From positions 1 through 34,203 of IMG/VR virus record IMGVR_UViG_3300034062_002170: DNA of 34,203 nucleotides; one strand, 5' to 3'. A model generated the notes under the pieces. The model was not told the DNA's origin. It searched no databases and saw nothing but the letters and a program-made list of their open reading frames with translations. The DNA comes from a virus. Position numbers and translations under genes: made by a program. Each line of letters begins with the position of its first letter. The stretch's first letter is position 1. Positions 1 through 7,782 of the stretch are shown piece after piece.

Positions 1-1
1 A

Positions 2-514
2 GAAATATCATCAGCAGGTGGTGGTGGAGGTTCTGGAAATAATATACCAGGTGCTTCTGGAGGTTCTGGTGGAGGAGGTAATGGTGGTTATAGTTCTGCA
101 GGTGGTTCTGGAAATAATCCATCAACAAGTCCAGTTCAAGGATATGCTGGAGGTACAGCAATTTCGTATAGTAGTGGTCAACAATATTCAGCAGGTGGTG
201 GTGGAGGTGCTGGTGGAGTTGGAGAAAATGGTAGTACTAGCAGAGGTGGTAATGGTGGAATTGGTGCAATTTCTTCAATCACTGGATCTCAACAATATTA
301 TGCAGCAGGAGGCGGTGGAGGAATATACACTAACCTAACACCTGCTGGAACTGGTGGATTAGGTGGAGGAGGAAATGGTGCAACAGACTCTGTAAAAAAT
401 GGAACTAATGGATCAACAAATAGTGGAAGCGGTGGCGGAGGTGCTGGAGGAAATGGAGTTCATACAACTGGTGCTGGCGGTAGCGGTATAGTAATAATTA
501 GGTACTTAACATAA
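2..514 (+). CDS. Glycine-rich tail adhesin, C-terminal part (5' truncated by window edge)
   Basis: The reading frame entering the window at base 2 is open to the TAA at 512-514. It encodes about 170 residues made almost wholly of Gly with Ser, Asn, Ala and Thr, and ends in GGSGIVIIRYLT. The same closing signature, GGSGIVIxRY, ends three other proteins in this window. From family knowledge, such Gly-rich domains on phage fibres are distal adhesins that contact the host receptor. The start lies outside the window, so the N-terminal attachment part is not visible. Trp is absent and aromatics are limited to scattered Tyr in stretches such as SSGQQYSAGGGGGAGG, as expected for a polyglycine-type sandwich rather than an enzyme. 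Function is inferred from composition, closing motif and neighbours. Confidence 0.85.
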   Translation, partial: EISSAGGGGGSGNNIPGASGGSGGGGNGGYSSAGGSGNNPSTSPVQGYAGGTAISYSSGQQYSAGGGGGAGGVGENGSTSRGGNGGIGAISSITGSQQYYAAGGGGGIYTNLTPAGTGGLGGGGNGATDSVKNGTNGSTNSGSGGGGAGGNGVHTTGAGGSGIVIIRYLT

Positions 515-523
515 CTTTCATAA

Positions 524-532
524 TGATATAAT
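524..532 (+). promoter_or_regulatory. Extended -10 promoter box TGATATAAT
   Basis: A perfect TGnTATAAT lies in the 37-base gap after the first adhesin gene, 19 bases before the ATG at 552. No convincing TTGACA is seen upstream. It is one of a dozen copies of this motif upstream of genes in the window. The AGGAGGT ribosome site follows at 539-545. Confidence 0.65.
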
Positions 533-551
533 AAATAAGGAGGTAAATAAC

Positions 552-917
552 ATGGCACATTTTGCAGAAATAAATTCAGACAACATTGTACAAAGAGTAA
601 TTGTTGTCGACAATAATGATTGTAAAGACGCAGAAGGAAATGAATCAGAAGCAGTTGGTGCTGCATTCTGTAACACCCTTTTAGGCGGTATATGGAAACA
701 AACTTCATATAATGGCAATACTAGAAAAAACTATGCTGGTATTGGATATACATTTGATGAAGGAAGAGATGCTTTTATACCCCCAAAACCTTATAGCAAA
801 TGGATCTTGAATGAAGATACTTGCAATTGGGAAGCCCCAGTAGCATATCCAGAAGGTGAAACACCTTATATTTGGAATGACAACAAGGGGGAATGGGAAG
901 AAGTAGTTCCCGCTTAA
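552..917 (+). CDS. Conserved small tail/fibre-associated protein, 121 aa
   Basis: This 121-residue protein begins MAHFAEINSDNIVQRVIVVD and contains SYNGNTRKNYAGIGYTFDEG and FIPPKPYSKWILNEDTCNW. I recognise this pattern from small proteins found beside tail-fibre genes of marine and freshwater phages; no biochemical role is known to me. It has no signal peptide or membrane segment. The C-terminal third has several Trp and acidic residues and the repeat-like WNxxxGxW arrangement. A strong AGGAGGT ribosome site stands 6 bases before the ATG, and the gene has its own extended -10 box. It sits between two glycine-rich adhesin genes, so a role in the adsorption apparatus (structural or fibre assembly) is inferred. 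Confidence 0.8.
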   Translation: MAHFAEINSDNIVQRVIVVDNNDCKDAEGNESEAVGAAFCNTLLGGIWKQTSYNGNTRKNYAGIGYTFDEGRDAFIPPKPYSKWILNEDTCNWEAPVAYPEGETPYIWNDNKGEWEEVVPA

Positions 918-918
918 A

Positions 919-2013
919 TTGGGTAGAGCAAGAGACGTTTCAAAAATATTTAGTGCTAATACTAGTTTAGTAACTGTTGATGAATTAACATCTGCAATTT
1001 CTAATGTTTCAGTTGATTTAAGTGGCTATGCTACTGCATCTGCAGTAAGTGCAAGTATTTCTAATATTGATGTTAGTAGTTCATTAGATAGTAGGATATA
1101 TATTAATAGTGCTTCTCCTACCTCGGGAAATACAGATGGACGTATTTGGATTGACATATCTACCGCATCTGCTCCAATATTACAAACTTATGGCAGTAAT
1201 TTTTTTAGAATTCCAAAATTTACTAGAGAAAAAGCAACTGGTGGAGTCGTTACAACATTTGGAAGTTACACAATACATACATTTTTATCAAATGGTACTT
1301 TTACAGCAAATGTTCCATTAGAAGTTGAGTATTTGGTTGTTGCTGGTGGTGGTGGTGGAGGATATAGTGTTGCTGGTTCTGGTGGAACTGGTGGTGGAGG
1401 TGCTGGAGGAATGAGAACTGGTAGTATTGGAATTTCTTCAGAAAGTTATTCGATACAGGTTGGGGCTGGTGGTTCAGGATCATCTACAACAACAAATGGA
1501 AGTAATTCAGAGTTTGCCACCATAACTGCAATTGGTGGTGGTGCTGGAGGAAAAGGTGGTTCGTTAAATGGCAAATCTGGTGGTTCTGGTGGTGGAACTG
1601 CTGACGGTAATACTAGTGTAGGAACTGGAACTGTTGGTCAAGGTAATAATGGTGGAGGATCTAACGGAAACAGTCCTTCTTATGGCGGCGGCGGCGGCGG
1701 AGGTGCTGGTGCTTCTGGATCTAGCGGAACAAGTTCATCAAGTGGAAGTGGGGGAATAGGATCGATTTCATCAATAACTGGATCAAGTCAATATTATGCA
1801 GGAGGGGGTGCTGGTGGAACTGGTTACTCTCAAGGAACTTTAGGAAGTGGCGGTTCTGGAGGTGGAGGAAGTGGTGCCTTTCATGCAAATGGTAATAATG
1901 GTACAGTAAACACTGGTGGTGGAGGTAGTGGAACTGGTTCTGGAAGCACTGGGATTAATAATAACGCTGGCAACGGCGGTAGTGGAATAGTAATTTTAAG
2001 ATATTTAACATAA
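919..2013 (+). CDS. Glycine-rich tail fibre/adhesin with shaft N-terminus
   Basis: The 364-residue product has an N-terminal shaft (about residues 1-110) starting MGRARDVSKIF, a transition segment (TIHTFLSNGTFTANVPLEVE, about 117-136), then a long Gly-rich domain opening with YLVVAGGGGGG and closing with GGSGIVILRY. The start is TTG at 919, one base after the previous stop. This start is supported because the same N-terminal motif (GRxRDxSxIF) begins the proteins at 2032 and, slightly changed, at 4231 and 4159. Only a weak ribosome site is seen, so translation is probably coupled to the upstream gene. The N-terminal motif is probably the virion-attachment part and the Gly-rich end the receptor-binding part, by analogy with phage adhesins. 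It could also act as an adhesin added to a separate fibre. Confidence 0.85.
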   Translation: MGRARDVSKIFSANTSLVTVDELTSAISNVSVDLSGYATASAVSASISNIDVSSSLDSRIYINSASPTSGNTDGRIWIDISTASAPILQTYGSNFFRIPKFTREKATGGVVTTFGSYTIHTFLSNGTFTANVPLEVEYLVVAGGGGGGYSVAGSGGTGGGGAGGMRTGSIGISSESYSIQVGAGGSGSSTTTNGSNSEFATITAIGGGAGGKGGSLNGKSGGSGGGTADGNTSVGTGTVGQGNNGGGSNGNSPSYGGGGGGGAGASGSSGTSSSSGSGGIGSISSITGSSQYYAGGGAGGTGYSQGTLGSGGSGGGGSGAFHANGNNGTVNTGGGGSGTGSGSTGINNNAGNGGSGIVILRYLT

Positions 2014-2031
2014 GGAGCATATAATAATATT

Positions 2032-2742
2032 ATGGGTAGAACAAGAGATATATCAAACATATTTGATGACAATAGTCCTATTGTTAATAGTGATGAATTA
2101 AATATTGCTATAAATACCGCCTCGGCTGCGGCTGCTTCTTATGCAGATTCAGAGTTAGCAGTTATTGATTTATCTTCAACTATTCAAACAGCAAGTGCAG
2201 CAGCAGTATCATATGCGGATTCCTTAACAACTACAGACATATCAGAAGGAAACCAGTTATATTTTACAAATCAAAGATCAATAGATGCTGGATCATCAAC
2301 ATATATATTACAAATAAATGAGCAGTCTATTATAAATACTGCTTCTGGTGCGGCAGTAACATATTTGGTAGATTCTGCTCCAGGAACTTTAGATACCCTT
2401 AATGAGTTAGCAGCAGCATTAAATGATGATGCAAGTTTTGCAAGTACGGTAACAAATTCTTTATCAACAAAGTTAGATTCTTCTACAGCATCTACAACAT
2501 ATTTAACTATTACAAATGCTTCTACAACTTATTTAAGCCAATCAGATGCATCAAATATTTATGAGCCAAATATTGATTATGTATCATCATCTCCCTCTAC
2601 TCCTATTGCTGGAACACTGTGGATAGACTCAACAGCATCAGCAGCACCCTCATTAAAAGTGTATAATGGTAGTGAGTGGATTGCAGTATCTGGTGCTGGT
2701 GGCGGCGGACTAAAGACACACTTTTTATTAATGGGGGCTTAA
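2032..2742 (+). CDS. Tail fibre shaft protein with MGRTRD N-terminus
   Basis: The 236-residue protein starts MGRTRDISNIFDDN, like the product at 919. It then carries Ala/Ser-rich repeats (TASAAAxSYADS occurs twice), the SEGNQLYFTNQRSIDAG segment and DSAPGTLDTLNELAAALNDD. The last segment recurs in the proteins at 4231 and 6367 and is typical of trimeric phage fibre shafts. The C-terminus ends SLKVYNGSEWIAVSGAGGGG followed by a short hydrophobic tail, so it lacks the large Gly-rich domain of its neighbours. It may be a shortened adhesin or a separate shaft subunit. GGAG at 2014-2017 and a TATAAT at 2020-2025 precede the ATG. Confidence is high for a fibre protein and low for its exact position in the virion. 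Confidence 0.85.
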   Translation: MGRTRDISNIFDDNSPIVNSDELNIAINTASAAAASYADSELAVIDLSSTIQTASAAAVSYADSLTTTDISEGNQLYFTNQRSIDAGSSTYILQINEQSIINTASGAAVTYLVDSAPGTLDTLNELAAALNDDASFASTVTNSLSTKLDSSTASTTYLTITNASTTYLSQSDASNIYEPNIDYVSSSPSTPIAGTLWIDSTASAAPSLKVYNGSEWIAVSGAGGGGLKTHFLLMGA

Positions 2743-3075
2743 ATGGCTACAGAAACGATTAAATCTGCTTCTTATTTATTACCAGCAGCAAATACGCTGA
2801 GCACTCTTTACACCGTTCCTAGTTCAACACAAGCAGTTATTTCAACAATAAATGTTTGCAATACAGCATCTGCTGACGCAACATATAGAATTGCTGTAGT
2901 GCCAAATGGTGTGTCAATTACAAATGCAAACTATATTGTTTATAATGCAACAATTTCAGGAAACGAAACAGTGGCTTTCACTCAGGGTATAACGATGGGA
3001 GCACAGGACGTATTGTCCGTTTTTGCAAGCACTGCATCAGTTGCATTTAATGCTTTTAAAATGGAGATTGCATAA
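2743..3075 (+). CDS. Small beta-rich virion-associated protein, 110 aa
   Basis: This 110-residue protein abuts the preceding stop and overlaps the next gene by one base (TAATG), so it is translationally coupled on both sides. The sequence alternates hydrophobic and polar residues with many Thr, Ser, Ala and Val (for example VAFTQGITMGAQDVLSVFAS), suggesting a small beta-sandwich. A similar small protein lies at 5964, also next to a Gly-rich adhesin gene, so the two may be equivalent parts of repeated adhesin cassettes. I know of no enzymatic motif in it. A structural or accessory role in the tail tip or on the capsid surface is inferred from composition and context only. Confidence 0.75.
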   Translation: MATETIKSASYLLPAANTLSTLYTVPSSTQAVISTINVCNTASADATYRIAVVPNGVSITNANYIVYNATISGNETVAFTQGITMGAQDVLSVFASTASVAFNAFKMEIA

Positions 3076-4052
3076 TGGCTATTAATAGTAGCAAAATAAC
3101 TTCACTAGCAAATAATGGTTTGTTTAGTAAAAGTGAATTGGTTACTTTATTACCAGCAAACTCTAGCACTGGATTAATAAATTATATTCAAAATGCTATT
3201 AGTCAAAATTTAACAAAATCTCAAATATTATCTTCTTCAAGATACTTAACATATATAGAAGGGCTGGGATTTGCAACAGAAAGTTTTAATGGTCAAACCT
3301 ATGCAAAAAAATCTTTTACAACAGTTGGAACTTCTAGTTGGATAATTCCAACACCCTTTATAAATCAACCAGCAATATTATTAGTTGTAGCAGGTGGTGG
3401 TTTTGGTGCAAACGGAGTAGCAAATGTTATGGGTGGAGGTGGTGCTGGTGGTTTAATATATAATGCTTCTTTTACTCCAACTGCAAATACAGTTACAGTA
3501 ACTGTTGGAAATGGTGGACAAACAACTGGAAGTAATGGCTCAAATTCTGTTTTTGATAATCAAACTGCTATTGGTGGTGGTTTCGGTGCAGCAGAAACAG
3601 GTGCTGGAAATGGTGGAGGTTCTGGAGGTGGTGGATCATACAGTAGTGGTCAAGGAGGCTCAGGAACTTCAAATCAAGGTAATCGGGGTGGAAATGGTGG
3701 TTCAACAGCAAGTCCATATAATGGTGGTGGTGGTGGAGGTGCTGGTGCTGTTGGAGAGGCTGGTCAAAATGGTAGTCGTGGTGGAAATGGTGGAATAGGT
3801 TTATCAATTTTTGGAACATATTATGCTGGTGGTGGTGGTGGATCTGCTTGGGCAAGTAGTGGATCTGGAGGAACTGGTGGACTTGGTGGTGGAGGAAATG
3901 GTGGAGCAAATCCAGCAAACTATGCTTCTGATGGAGTAGCAAATACTGGTGGAGGTGGAGGTGGAGGATACTCTGCTTGGAATGGTGGAAAAGGCGGAAG
4001 TGGAATAGTAATAGTTAGATATCCATTAACTATTCCATCATCATTTGCATGA
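3075..4052 (+). CDS. Glycine-rich tail adhesin
   Basis: The 325-residue product has an N-terminal region of about 90 residues rich in Ser, Asn and Leu, then a segment (KKSFTTVGTSSWIIPTPFIN) that leads into LLVVAGGG and a Gly-rich domain of roughly 200 residues. It closes with GGSGIVIVRYPLTIPSSFA. The layout matches the proteins at 919 and 5007, but the N-terminus (MAINSSKITSLANNGLFSKS) is of another type. That N-terminus begins with MAINS, as does the protein at 8133. The start codon overlaps the previous stop, and its own stop overlaps the ATG of a tiny downstream gene (ATGA). A receptor-binding role is inferred from the Gly-rich domain, as for phage adhesins in general. Confidence 0.85.
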   Translation: MAINSSKITSLANNGLFSKSELVTLLPANSSTGLINYIQNAISQNLTKSQILSSSRYLTYIEGLGFATESFNGQTYAKKSFTTVGTSSWIIPTPFINQPAILLVVAGGGFGANGVANVMGGGGAGGLIYNASFTPTANTVTVTVGNGGQTTGSNGSNSVFDNQTAIGGGFGAAETGAGNGGGSGGGGSYSSGQGGSGTSNQGNRGGNGGSTASPYNGGGGGGAGAVGEAGQNGSRGGNGGIGLSIFGTYYAGGGGGSAWASSGSGGTGGLGGGGNGGANPANYASDGVANTGGGGGGGYSAWNGGKGGSGIVIVRYPLTIPSSFA

Positions 4053-4159
4053 TTGAATTTATAAAATGTGGTACATGTCATCCAGAATTAAAATATAGAA
4101 ATATTCACGAGGTAGAAGAATGTGATATTTGCAAAAATAAGGAGTATATAAAAGAATAA
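4049..4159 (+). CDS. 36-residue zinc-knuckle-like microprotein
   Basis: This small frame starts with ATG at 4049, overlapping the previous stop (ATGA), and ends with TAA at 4157-4159, which overlaps the next ATG (TAATG). The 36-residue product begins MIEFIKCGTCHPELKYRN and holds two Cys pairs, CGTC at residues 7-10 and CDIC at 25-28, spaced as in a zinc ribbon or knuckle. Perfect overlap with both neighbours and the conserved-looking Cys pairs support a real gene despite its size. No function is known. It could bind nucleic acid, or be a small accessory factor for the fibre operon. No separate ribosome site is evident, so coupling would drive translation. Confidence 0.6.
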   Translation: MIEFIKCGTCHPELKYRNIHEVEECDICKNKEYIKE

Positions 4160-4227
4160 TGTCAAAAGCCAGAGATTTAGCCAATCAAGTATCTAATTTA
4201 ATAACTATAATAAAGGGAGGGGAATAA
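4159..4227 (+). pseudogene. Truncated fibre N-terminus or leader peptide, 22 aa
   Basis: A 22-codon frame begins MSKARDLANQVSNLI, which matches the N-terminal attachment motif of the fibre proteins at 919, 2032 and 4231 (basic residue, RD or RE, then Leu/Ile/Val-rich). It ends at the TAA at 4225-4227, only three bases before and in the same frame as the TTG start of the next fibre gene. It looks like the left-over start of a deleted fibre gene. Its 3' end supplies a TATAAT (4206-4211) and the GGAGGGG ribosome site for the gene at 4231, so it may now serve as a leader. Confidence 0.5.
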
Positions 4228-4230
4228 AAA

Positions 4231-5007
4231 TTGTCAAACTCAAGAGAACTATCAAAAATTTTTACAGCAGATACAACTGTAACAACTCATAGTGAACTAA
4301 TAACAGCAGTTAATGCTGCCTCTGTAAATATAATACAACAAGCAATACAATATACTGATAATGCTACCCCCGACTTAACTCCTGCCATTCAAGCAGCCTC
4401 TGCAGCAGCCGTAGCCTACACAGACCAAGAACTATCTAACATAGATTTAACAAGCACTATCATTACAGCAAGTGCAGCCGCTGCATCTTATACTGACAGT
4501 GAAATATCTGCCATTGATTATTCAACAATTATTCAAACAGCATCTGCAGGAGCAGTAACATTTTTAACAGACTCAGCACCTGGAACATTAGACACTCTTA
4601 ACGAATTGTCGGCGGCATTGAATGATGATCCTAATTTTTATTCAACTATTCAATCTGTATATTTAACACAATCAAATGCTAGTGCAACATATCTTACTCA
4701 ATCAAATGCTAGTTCAACTTATCTTACACAAGCAGCAGGATTAACAACAGCAACTGCATCTACAACTTATTTGACCCAATCAAGTGCTAGCACTACCTAC
4801 TTAACCCAATCAAGTGCTTCTACTCAATATGAAAAGTTAATACCTTATTCTACTTCTACCCCCGAAAGTCCAGTAACTGGTGATATGTGGCTCGATTCAA
4901 ATAGCACACCTCCTGCATTAAAGGTTTATGATGGAAGTAGTTGGGTTCAACTTGGTGCTGCTGTTGATGACAGTCAAGCAATAATTTCAGGTAGGATGTT
5001 CTCATAA
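4231..5007 (+). CDS. Tail fibre shaft protein, paralogue of the 2032 gene
   Basis: The 258-residue protein starts at TTG with MSNSRELSKIFTADTTV, a variant of the attachment motif. A GGAGGGG ribosome site lies about 8 bases upstream. It contains TASAAAASYTDSE repeats, DSAPGTLDTLNELSAALNDD, and a run of five or more YLTQSxAS repeats (roughly residues 149-205). It ends with a segment like ALKVYDGSSWVQLGAAVDD, shared with the product at 2032. These are typical of trimeric beta or coiled-coil shafts of phage fibres. The stop overlaps the ATG of the Gly-rich gene at 5007 (TAATG), so shaft and tip seem to be encoded as a coupled pair. Confidence 0.87.
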   Translation: MSNSRELSKIFTADTTVTTHSELITAVNAASVNIIQQAIQYTDNATPDLTPAIQAASAAAVAYTDQELSNIDLTSTIITASAAAASYTDSEISAIDYSTIIQTASAGAVTFLTDSAPGTLDTLNELSAALNDDPNFYSTIQSVYLTQSNASATYLTQSNASSTYLTQAAGLTTATASTTYLTQSSASTTYLTQSSASTQYEKLIPYSTSTPESPVTGDMWLDSNSTPPALKVYDGSSWVQLGAAVDDSQAIISGRMFS

Positions 5008-5927
5008 TGTTAGGAATTAGAAGATTTTATACAAGTGCTGGAATGAGTAGATTAGTTTCTAATCCATTAAGAGATTTAACAAAATATAATGCAACTGGTG
5101 GAGTAATTAGTATTCCAGGAGATGGATATAAATATCATACCTATACTACCCCTGGAACATCTCAAACATTTTTTTCTGATATGCCAGGTCAAATAGAAGT
5201 TTTTATGTGGGGAGGCGGTGGTGCTGCTGGCGGAACAGGAGGTGGAGCATATTGTTTTGGTGGAGGTGGTGCATATTCAACTTCAACTTTTATTACAAAT
5301 CCAGGAACATATACAATAAGTGTTGGTGGTGGTGGACAATTAGGTACACAAGGATGTGTTATAGGAACTGGAGGTGCTGGAGGACTTGGTGCTAGTGGTG
5401 CAGCAGGAGGAAATGGAAGTCAGGCTGGAACCTCTCCATGTTCTGGAACTGGTGGTGGAGGTGGTGCTGGAAGTTTATTATTATTTTCTGGAACTATTAT
5501 TGTTGCTGCAGGTGGTGGTGGCGGTGGTGGAGGAACAGAAACTGGATACAACGGAACTGGTAACGGTGGTGGAGGTGGTCAAAACGGAACTGCTGGTCAA
5601 GGTGCTGGAGCAACTGCTGGAGTAACTGGTGCTAGTGGAAGTACAAATGGACAAAATGCTACCGCAACAGGTGGTGATCATAGTGGATCTGGTGGAGGTG
5701 GTGGTGGATTTTTAGGTGGAACTGCTGGATTAAATCCCAGTGTTGACGGTCTTTCTGGTGGTGGTGGTGGAGGAGGTTCAAGTTTAGGACAAACTATTAA
5801 TAATGGTAGTGGTTCAACTCCTGGAAACTCTGGAAGTTCTTTAAGAAGTGGTGCTGGAAATGGTGGAGGATCTGGTGCTGCTGGATCAAATGGAATAGTA
5901 ATAATAAGATATCCGTTTGTTGTATAA
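5007..5927 (+). CDS. Glycine-rich tail adhesin
   Basis: The 306-residue product has about 60 residues of N-terminal sequence including KYHTYTTPGTSQTFFSDMPG and VFMWGGGGAAGG, then a Gly-rich domain of about 230 residues, and the closing GSNGIVIIRYPFVV. Unlike the adhesins at 919 and 3075 it contains Cys in the Gly-rich part (near GAYCFGGGG, TQGCVIG and SPCSG). Such an adhesin could be stabilised by disulphides or metal. It lacks the RD-type attachment motif at its start (MLGIRRFYTSAGMSRL), so it probably attaches through the coupled shaft protein at 4231. Receptor binding is inferred from the domain type and location. Confidence 0.85.
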   Translation: MLGIRRFYTSAGMSRLVSNPLRDLTKYNATGGVISIPGDGYKYHTYTTPGTSQTFFSDMPGQIEVFMWGGGGAAGGTGGGAYCFGGGGAYSTSTFITNPGTYTISVGGGGQLGTQGCVIGTGGAGGLGASGAAGGNGSQAGTSPCSGTGGGGGAGSLLLFSGTIIVAAGGGGGGGGTETGYNGTGNGGGGGQNGTAGQGAGATAGVTGASGSTNGQNATATGGDHSGSGGGGGGFLGGTAGLNPSVDGLSGGGGGGGSSLGQTINNGSGSTPGNSGSSLRSGAGNGGGSGAAGSNGIVIIRYPFVV

Positions 5928-5939
5928 AATATTATTAAA

Positions 5940-5948
5940 TGATATAAT
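5940..5948 (+). promoter_or_regulatory. Extended -10 promoter box TGATATAAT
   Basis: A perfect TGnTATAAT in the short gap after the adhesin gene, 15 bases before the ATG at 5964. Transcription would start about 8 bases before the ATG, leaving room only for the GAGAGG ribosome site at 5953-5958. Confidence 0.65.
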
Positions 5949-5963
5949 AAAAGAGAGGTAAAA

Positions 5964-6311
5964 ATGCCAACATTTTCAAAAGTTTTATTATCTGGGTCTA
6001 CAAATGGTGCATCAACTTTGGTGGCTGCAACCTCGACTCCAGGAACAACTATTCATACAGCAGTATCAGGAACATCTGGTTTAGATGAAATATGGTTATA
6101 TGCAGACAACTCAAGTTCCTCAACAGTTAAACTTACAGTAGAATTTGGTGGTACTGCTGAAAAAGATCAAATAGAAATAAATATACCTGGTGAATCTGGA
6201 TTAGTACTAGTAGTTCCAGGATTAGTATTGCAAAATTCTTTAGTTGTTCGGGCTTTTGCAGCAACAACAAACGTAGTGTCAATTTCAGGGTATGTAAATA
6301 GAATTTCATAA
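5964..6311 (+). CDS. Small beta-rich virion-associated protein, 115 aa
   Basis: This 115-residue protein is rich in Thr, Ser, Val and Gly and has an alternating strand pattern (for example KLTVEFGGTAEKDQIEINIP followed by LVLVVPGLVLQNSLVVRAFA). It resembles in size and style the protein at 2743 and likewise follows fibre genes. No catalytic motif, signal peptide or membrane span is evident; the hydrophobic stretch is better explained as buried strands. It has its own extended -10 box and a GAGG ribosome site. A structural role in the tail tip, fibre or capsid decoration is inferred. Reverse-strand frames across this gene show no comparable support. Confidence 0.75.
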   Translation: MPTFSKVLLSGSTNGASTLVAATSTPGTTIHTAVSGTSGLDEIWLYADNSSSSTVKLTVEFGGTAEKDQIEINIPGESGLVLVVPGLVLQNSLVVRAFAATTNVVSISGYVNRIS

Positions 6312-6342
6312 TTTTGGGGGTATGTAAAATTATACATATCTA

Positions 6343-6351
6343 TGTTATAAT
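6343..6351 (+). promoter_or_regulatory. Extended -10 promoter box TGTTATAAT
   Basis: TGnTATAAT in the 55-base gap before the fibre gene at 6367, 15 bases from its ATG, followed by GAGG at 6358-6361. No clear -35 element is seen. Confidence 0.6.
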
Positions 6352-6366
6352 TTAAAAGAGGTATAA

Positions 6367-7770
6367 ATGACATTATCTACAAATAAAAGAAGACCAATAA
6401 TCATTGGTCCAGATACCCCTTTGGATCCAAAAGAAACAGACTTATGGGTTAATACTACAAATAATAAAATTTATCGATATGATGGTTCAACTTTTGCAGT
6501 TGTATCAGAAGCAATTACTCAAGCCTATGTTCAAAGTGCTTCAGCATATGCTTTATCCCAAGCAACATCACAAGTTAATGCTGTAATAGATGCAGCACCA
6601 GGTGCTTTAAACACCCTTAACGAATTGGCAGCAGCCCTCAATGACGATGCAAACTTTGCAACAACTATAGTTAATCAAATAAATAACGCAAGTGCTGCAA
6701 ATATATATTATACAGATTTTAGAGTTGATAGTGCCAGTGGAGCATTGACAGGGTATATAGATGCAGAATTAGGATATTTAGAAACAACAATAAATAATAA
6801 TATATCTTTATCAGAAGTAGAATTAGTTGGAATTATTAATACCGCTTCAGTTGCAAATACAAATTATACAGATTCAGAAATTATTGCTTTAAATTTAACA
6901 GCAGGACTAGTTAGTGCTTCTGCTGCCGCAGTATCATATGCAGATGCTTTAACTACAACAGATGTATCAGAAGGAACTAGTTTATATTTTACAAATCAAC
7001 GTGCTATTGACGCAGGGTCGGCAACATACTTAACACAATCAAATGCAGCAACAACTTATCTTCCACAAGTAGGTGGAGTAATTACTGGTAATTTAGAAAT
7101 AGATGGAACTTTAATAGTTTCTGGGTCAACAGCATATATTAACGTAACAGAATTTAAAGTAGATGACCCAATGATTTATCTTGCTGGCAACTCAAGTGCT
7201 AACTTAGTAGATATTGGATTAGTAGGAAATTATAATGACGGTTCTTACGCACACACAGGATTAGTAAAAGACGCAACAGATGGTAGATGGAAATTTTTCT
7301 CCAGTGTAGAAACAGAACCAACTGGAACTATTGCATTTAATGAAGCAGTTTTAGATGCAGTTGCTATGGGCTCAGCCAGCGTTATAGGAAACGTAAATGC
7401 GTCTGCATTTATTGGTGACGGATCTCAATTAACAGGAATTAATCTAGCAACAAAAGCAGATAAACTAAATACATTTGATAGCGAAACTTCAAACTATACA
7501 TTAATTTTGTCAAATGCAGATCAGATAGTTGAAATGAATGTTGGTTCAGCAAATACATTAACAGTACCTCCAAATTCTTCTGTAGCATTTCCAGTTGGAA
7601 CCGAGTTAACAGTATTGCAAACAAACACTGGACAAACAACCATAACACCAGGAGCAGGCGTAACAATTAACGGAACTCCTGGATTAAAACTTCGTGCACA
7701 ATGGGCGTCTGCTGTATTAATTAAAAGAGCAGAAAATACTTGGGTTGCCATAGGCGACTTGTCAGCATAG
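6367..7770 (+). CDS. Large tail fibre protein, 467 aa
   Basis: The 467-residue protein begins MTLSTNKRRPIIIGPDTPLD and GDTWxD-like spacing (DLWVNTTNNKIYRYDGS). It then has the shaft module DAAPGALNTLNELAAALNDD shared with 2032 and 4231, the SEGTSLYFTNQRAIDAGS module, YLTQSNAATTYL repeats, and a second half shared with the product at 8732. That half contains the GSTAYINVTEFKVDDPMIYL segment typical of long tail fibres. Its C-terminal domain runs from about residue 365 and includes TVPPNSSVAFPVGTELTVLQ and GLKLRAQWASAVLIKRAENT. I infer a trimeric fibre or collar spike; the C-terminal domain is widespread in phage structural proteins. The start is supported by a GAGG site and an extended -10 box. 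Confidence 0.88.
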   Translation: MTLSTNKRRPIIIGPDTPLDPKETDLWVNTTNNKIYRYDGSTFAVVSEAITQAYVQSASAYALSQATSQVNAVIDAAPGALNTLNELAAALNDDANFATTIVNQINNASAANIYYTDFRVDSASGALTGYIDAELGYLETTINNNISLSEVELVGIINTASVANTNYTDSEIIALNLTAGLVSASAAAVSYADALTTTDVSEGTSLYFTNQRAIDAGSATYLTQSNAATTYLPQVGGVITGNLEIDGTLIVSGSTAYINVTEFKVDDPMIYLAGNSSANLVDIGLVGNYNDGSYAHTGLVKDATDGRWKFFSSVETEPTGTIAFNEAVLDAVAMGSASVIGNVNASAFIGDGSQLTGINLATKADKLNTFDSETSNYTLILSNADQIVEMNVGSANTLTVPPNSSVAFPVGTELTVLQTNTGQTTITPGAGVTINGTPGLKLRAQWASAVLIKRAENTWVAIGDLSA

Positions 7771-7782
7771 TGAGGGGTATAT

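Noticed and set aside
18-338. 106-residue plus-strand frame at the window start (MVVEVLEII...).
   Set aside because: It is the +1 shadow of the Gly-rich adhesin; GGT/GGA/GTG-rich DNA gives long valine/leucine frames by chance.
3568-3942. 124-residue minus-strand His/Leu-rich frame.
   Set aside because: Antisense of the Gly-rich domain, where GGT becomes ACC and similar; no ribosome site or homology.
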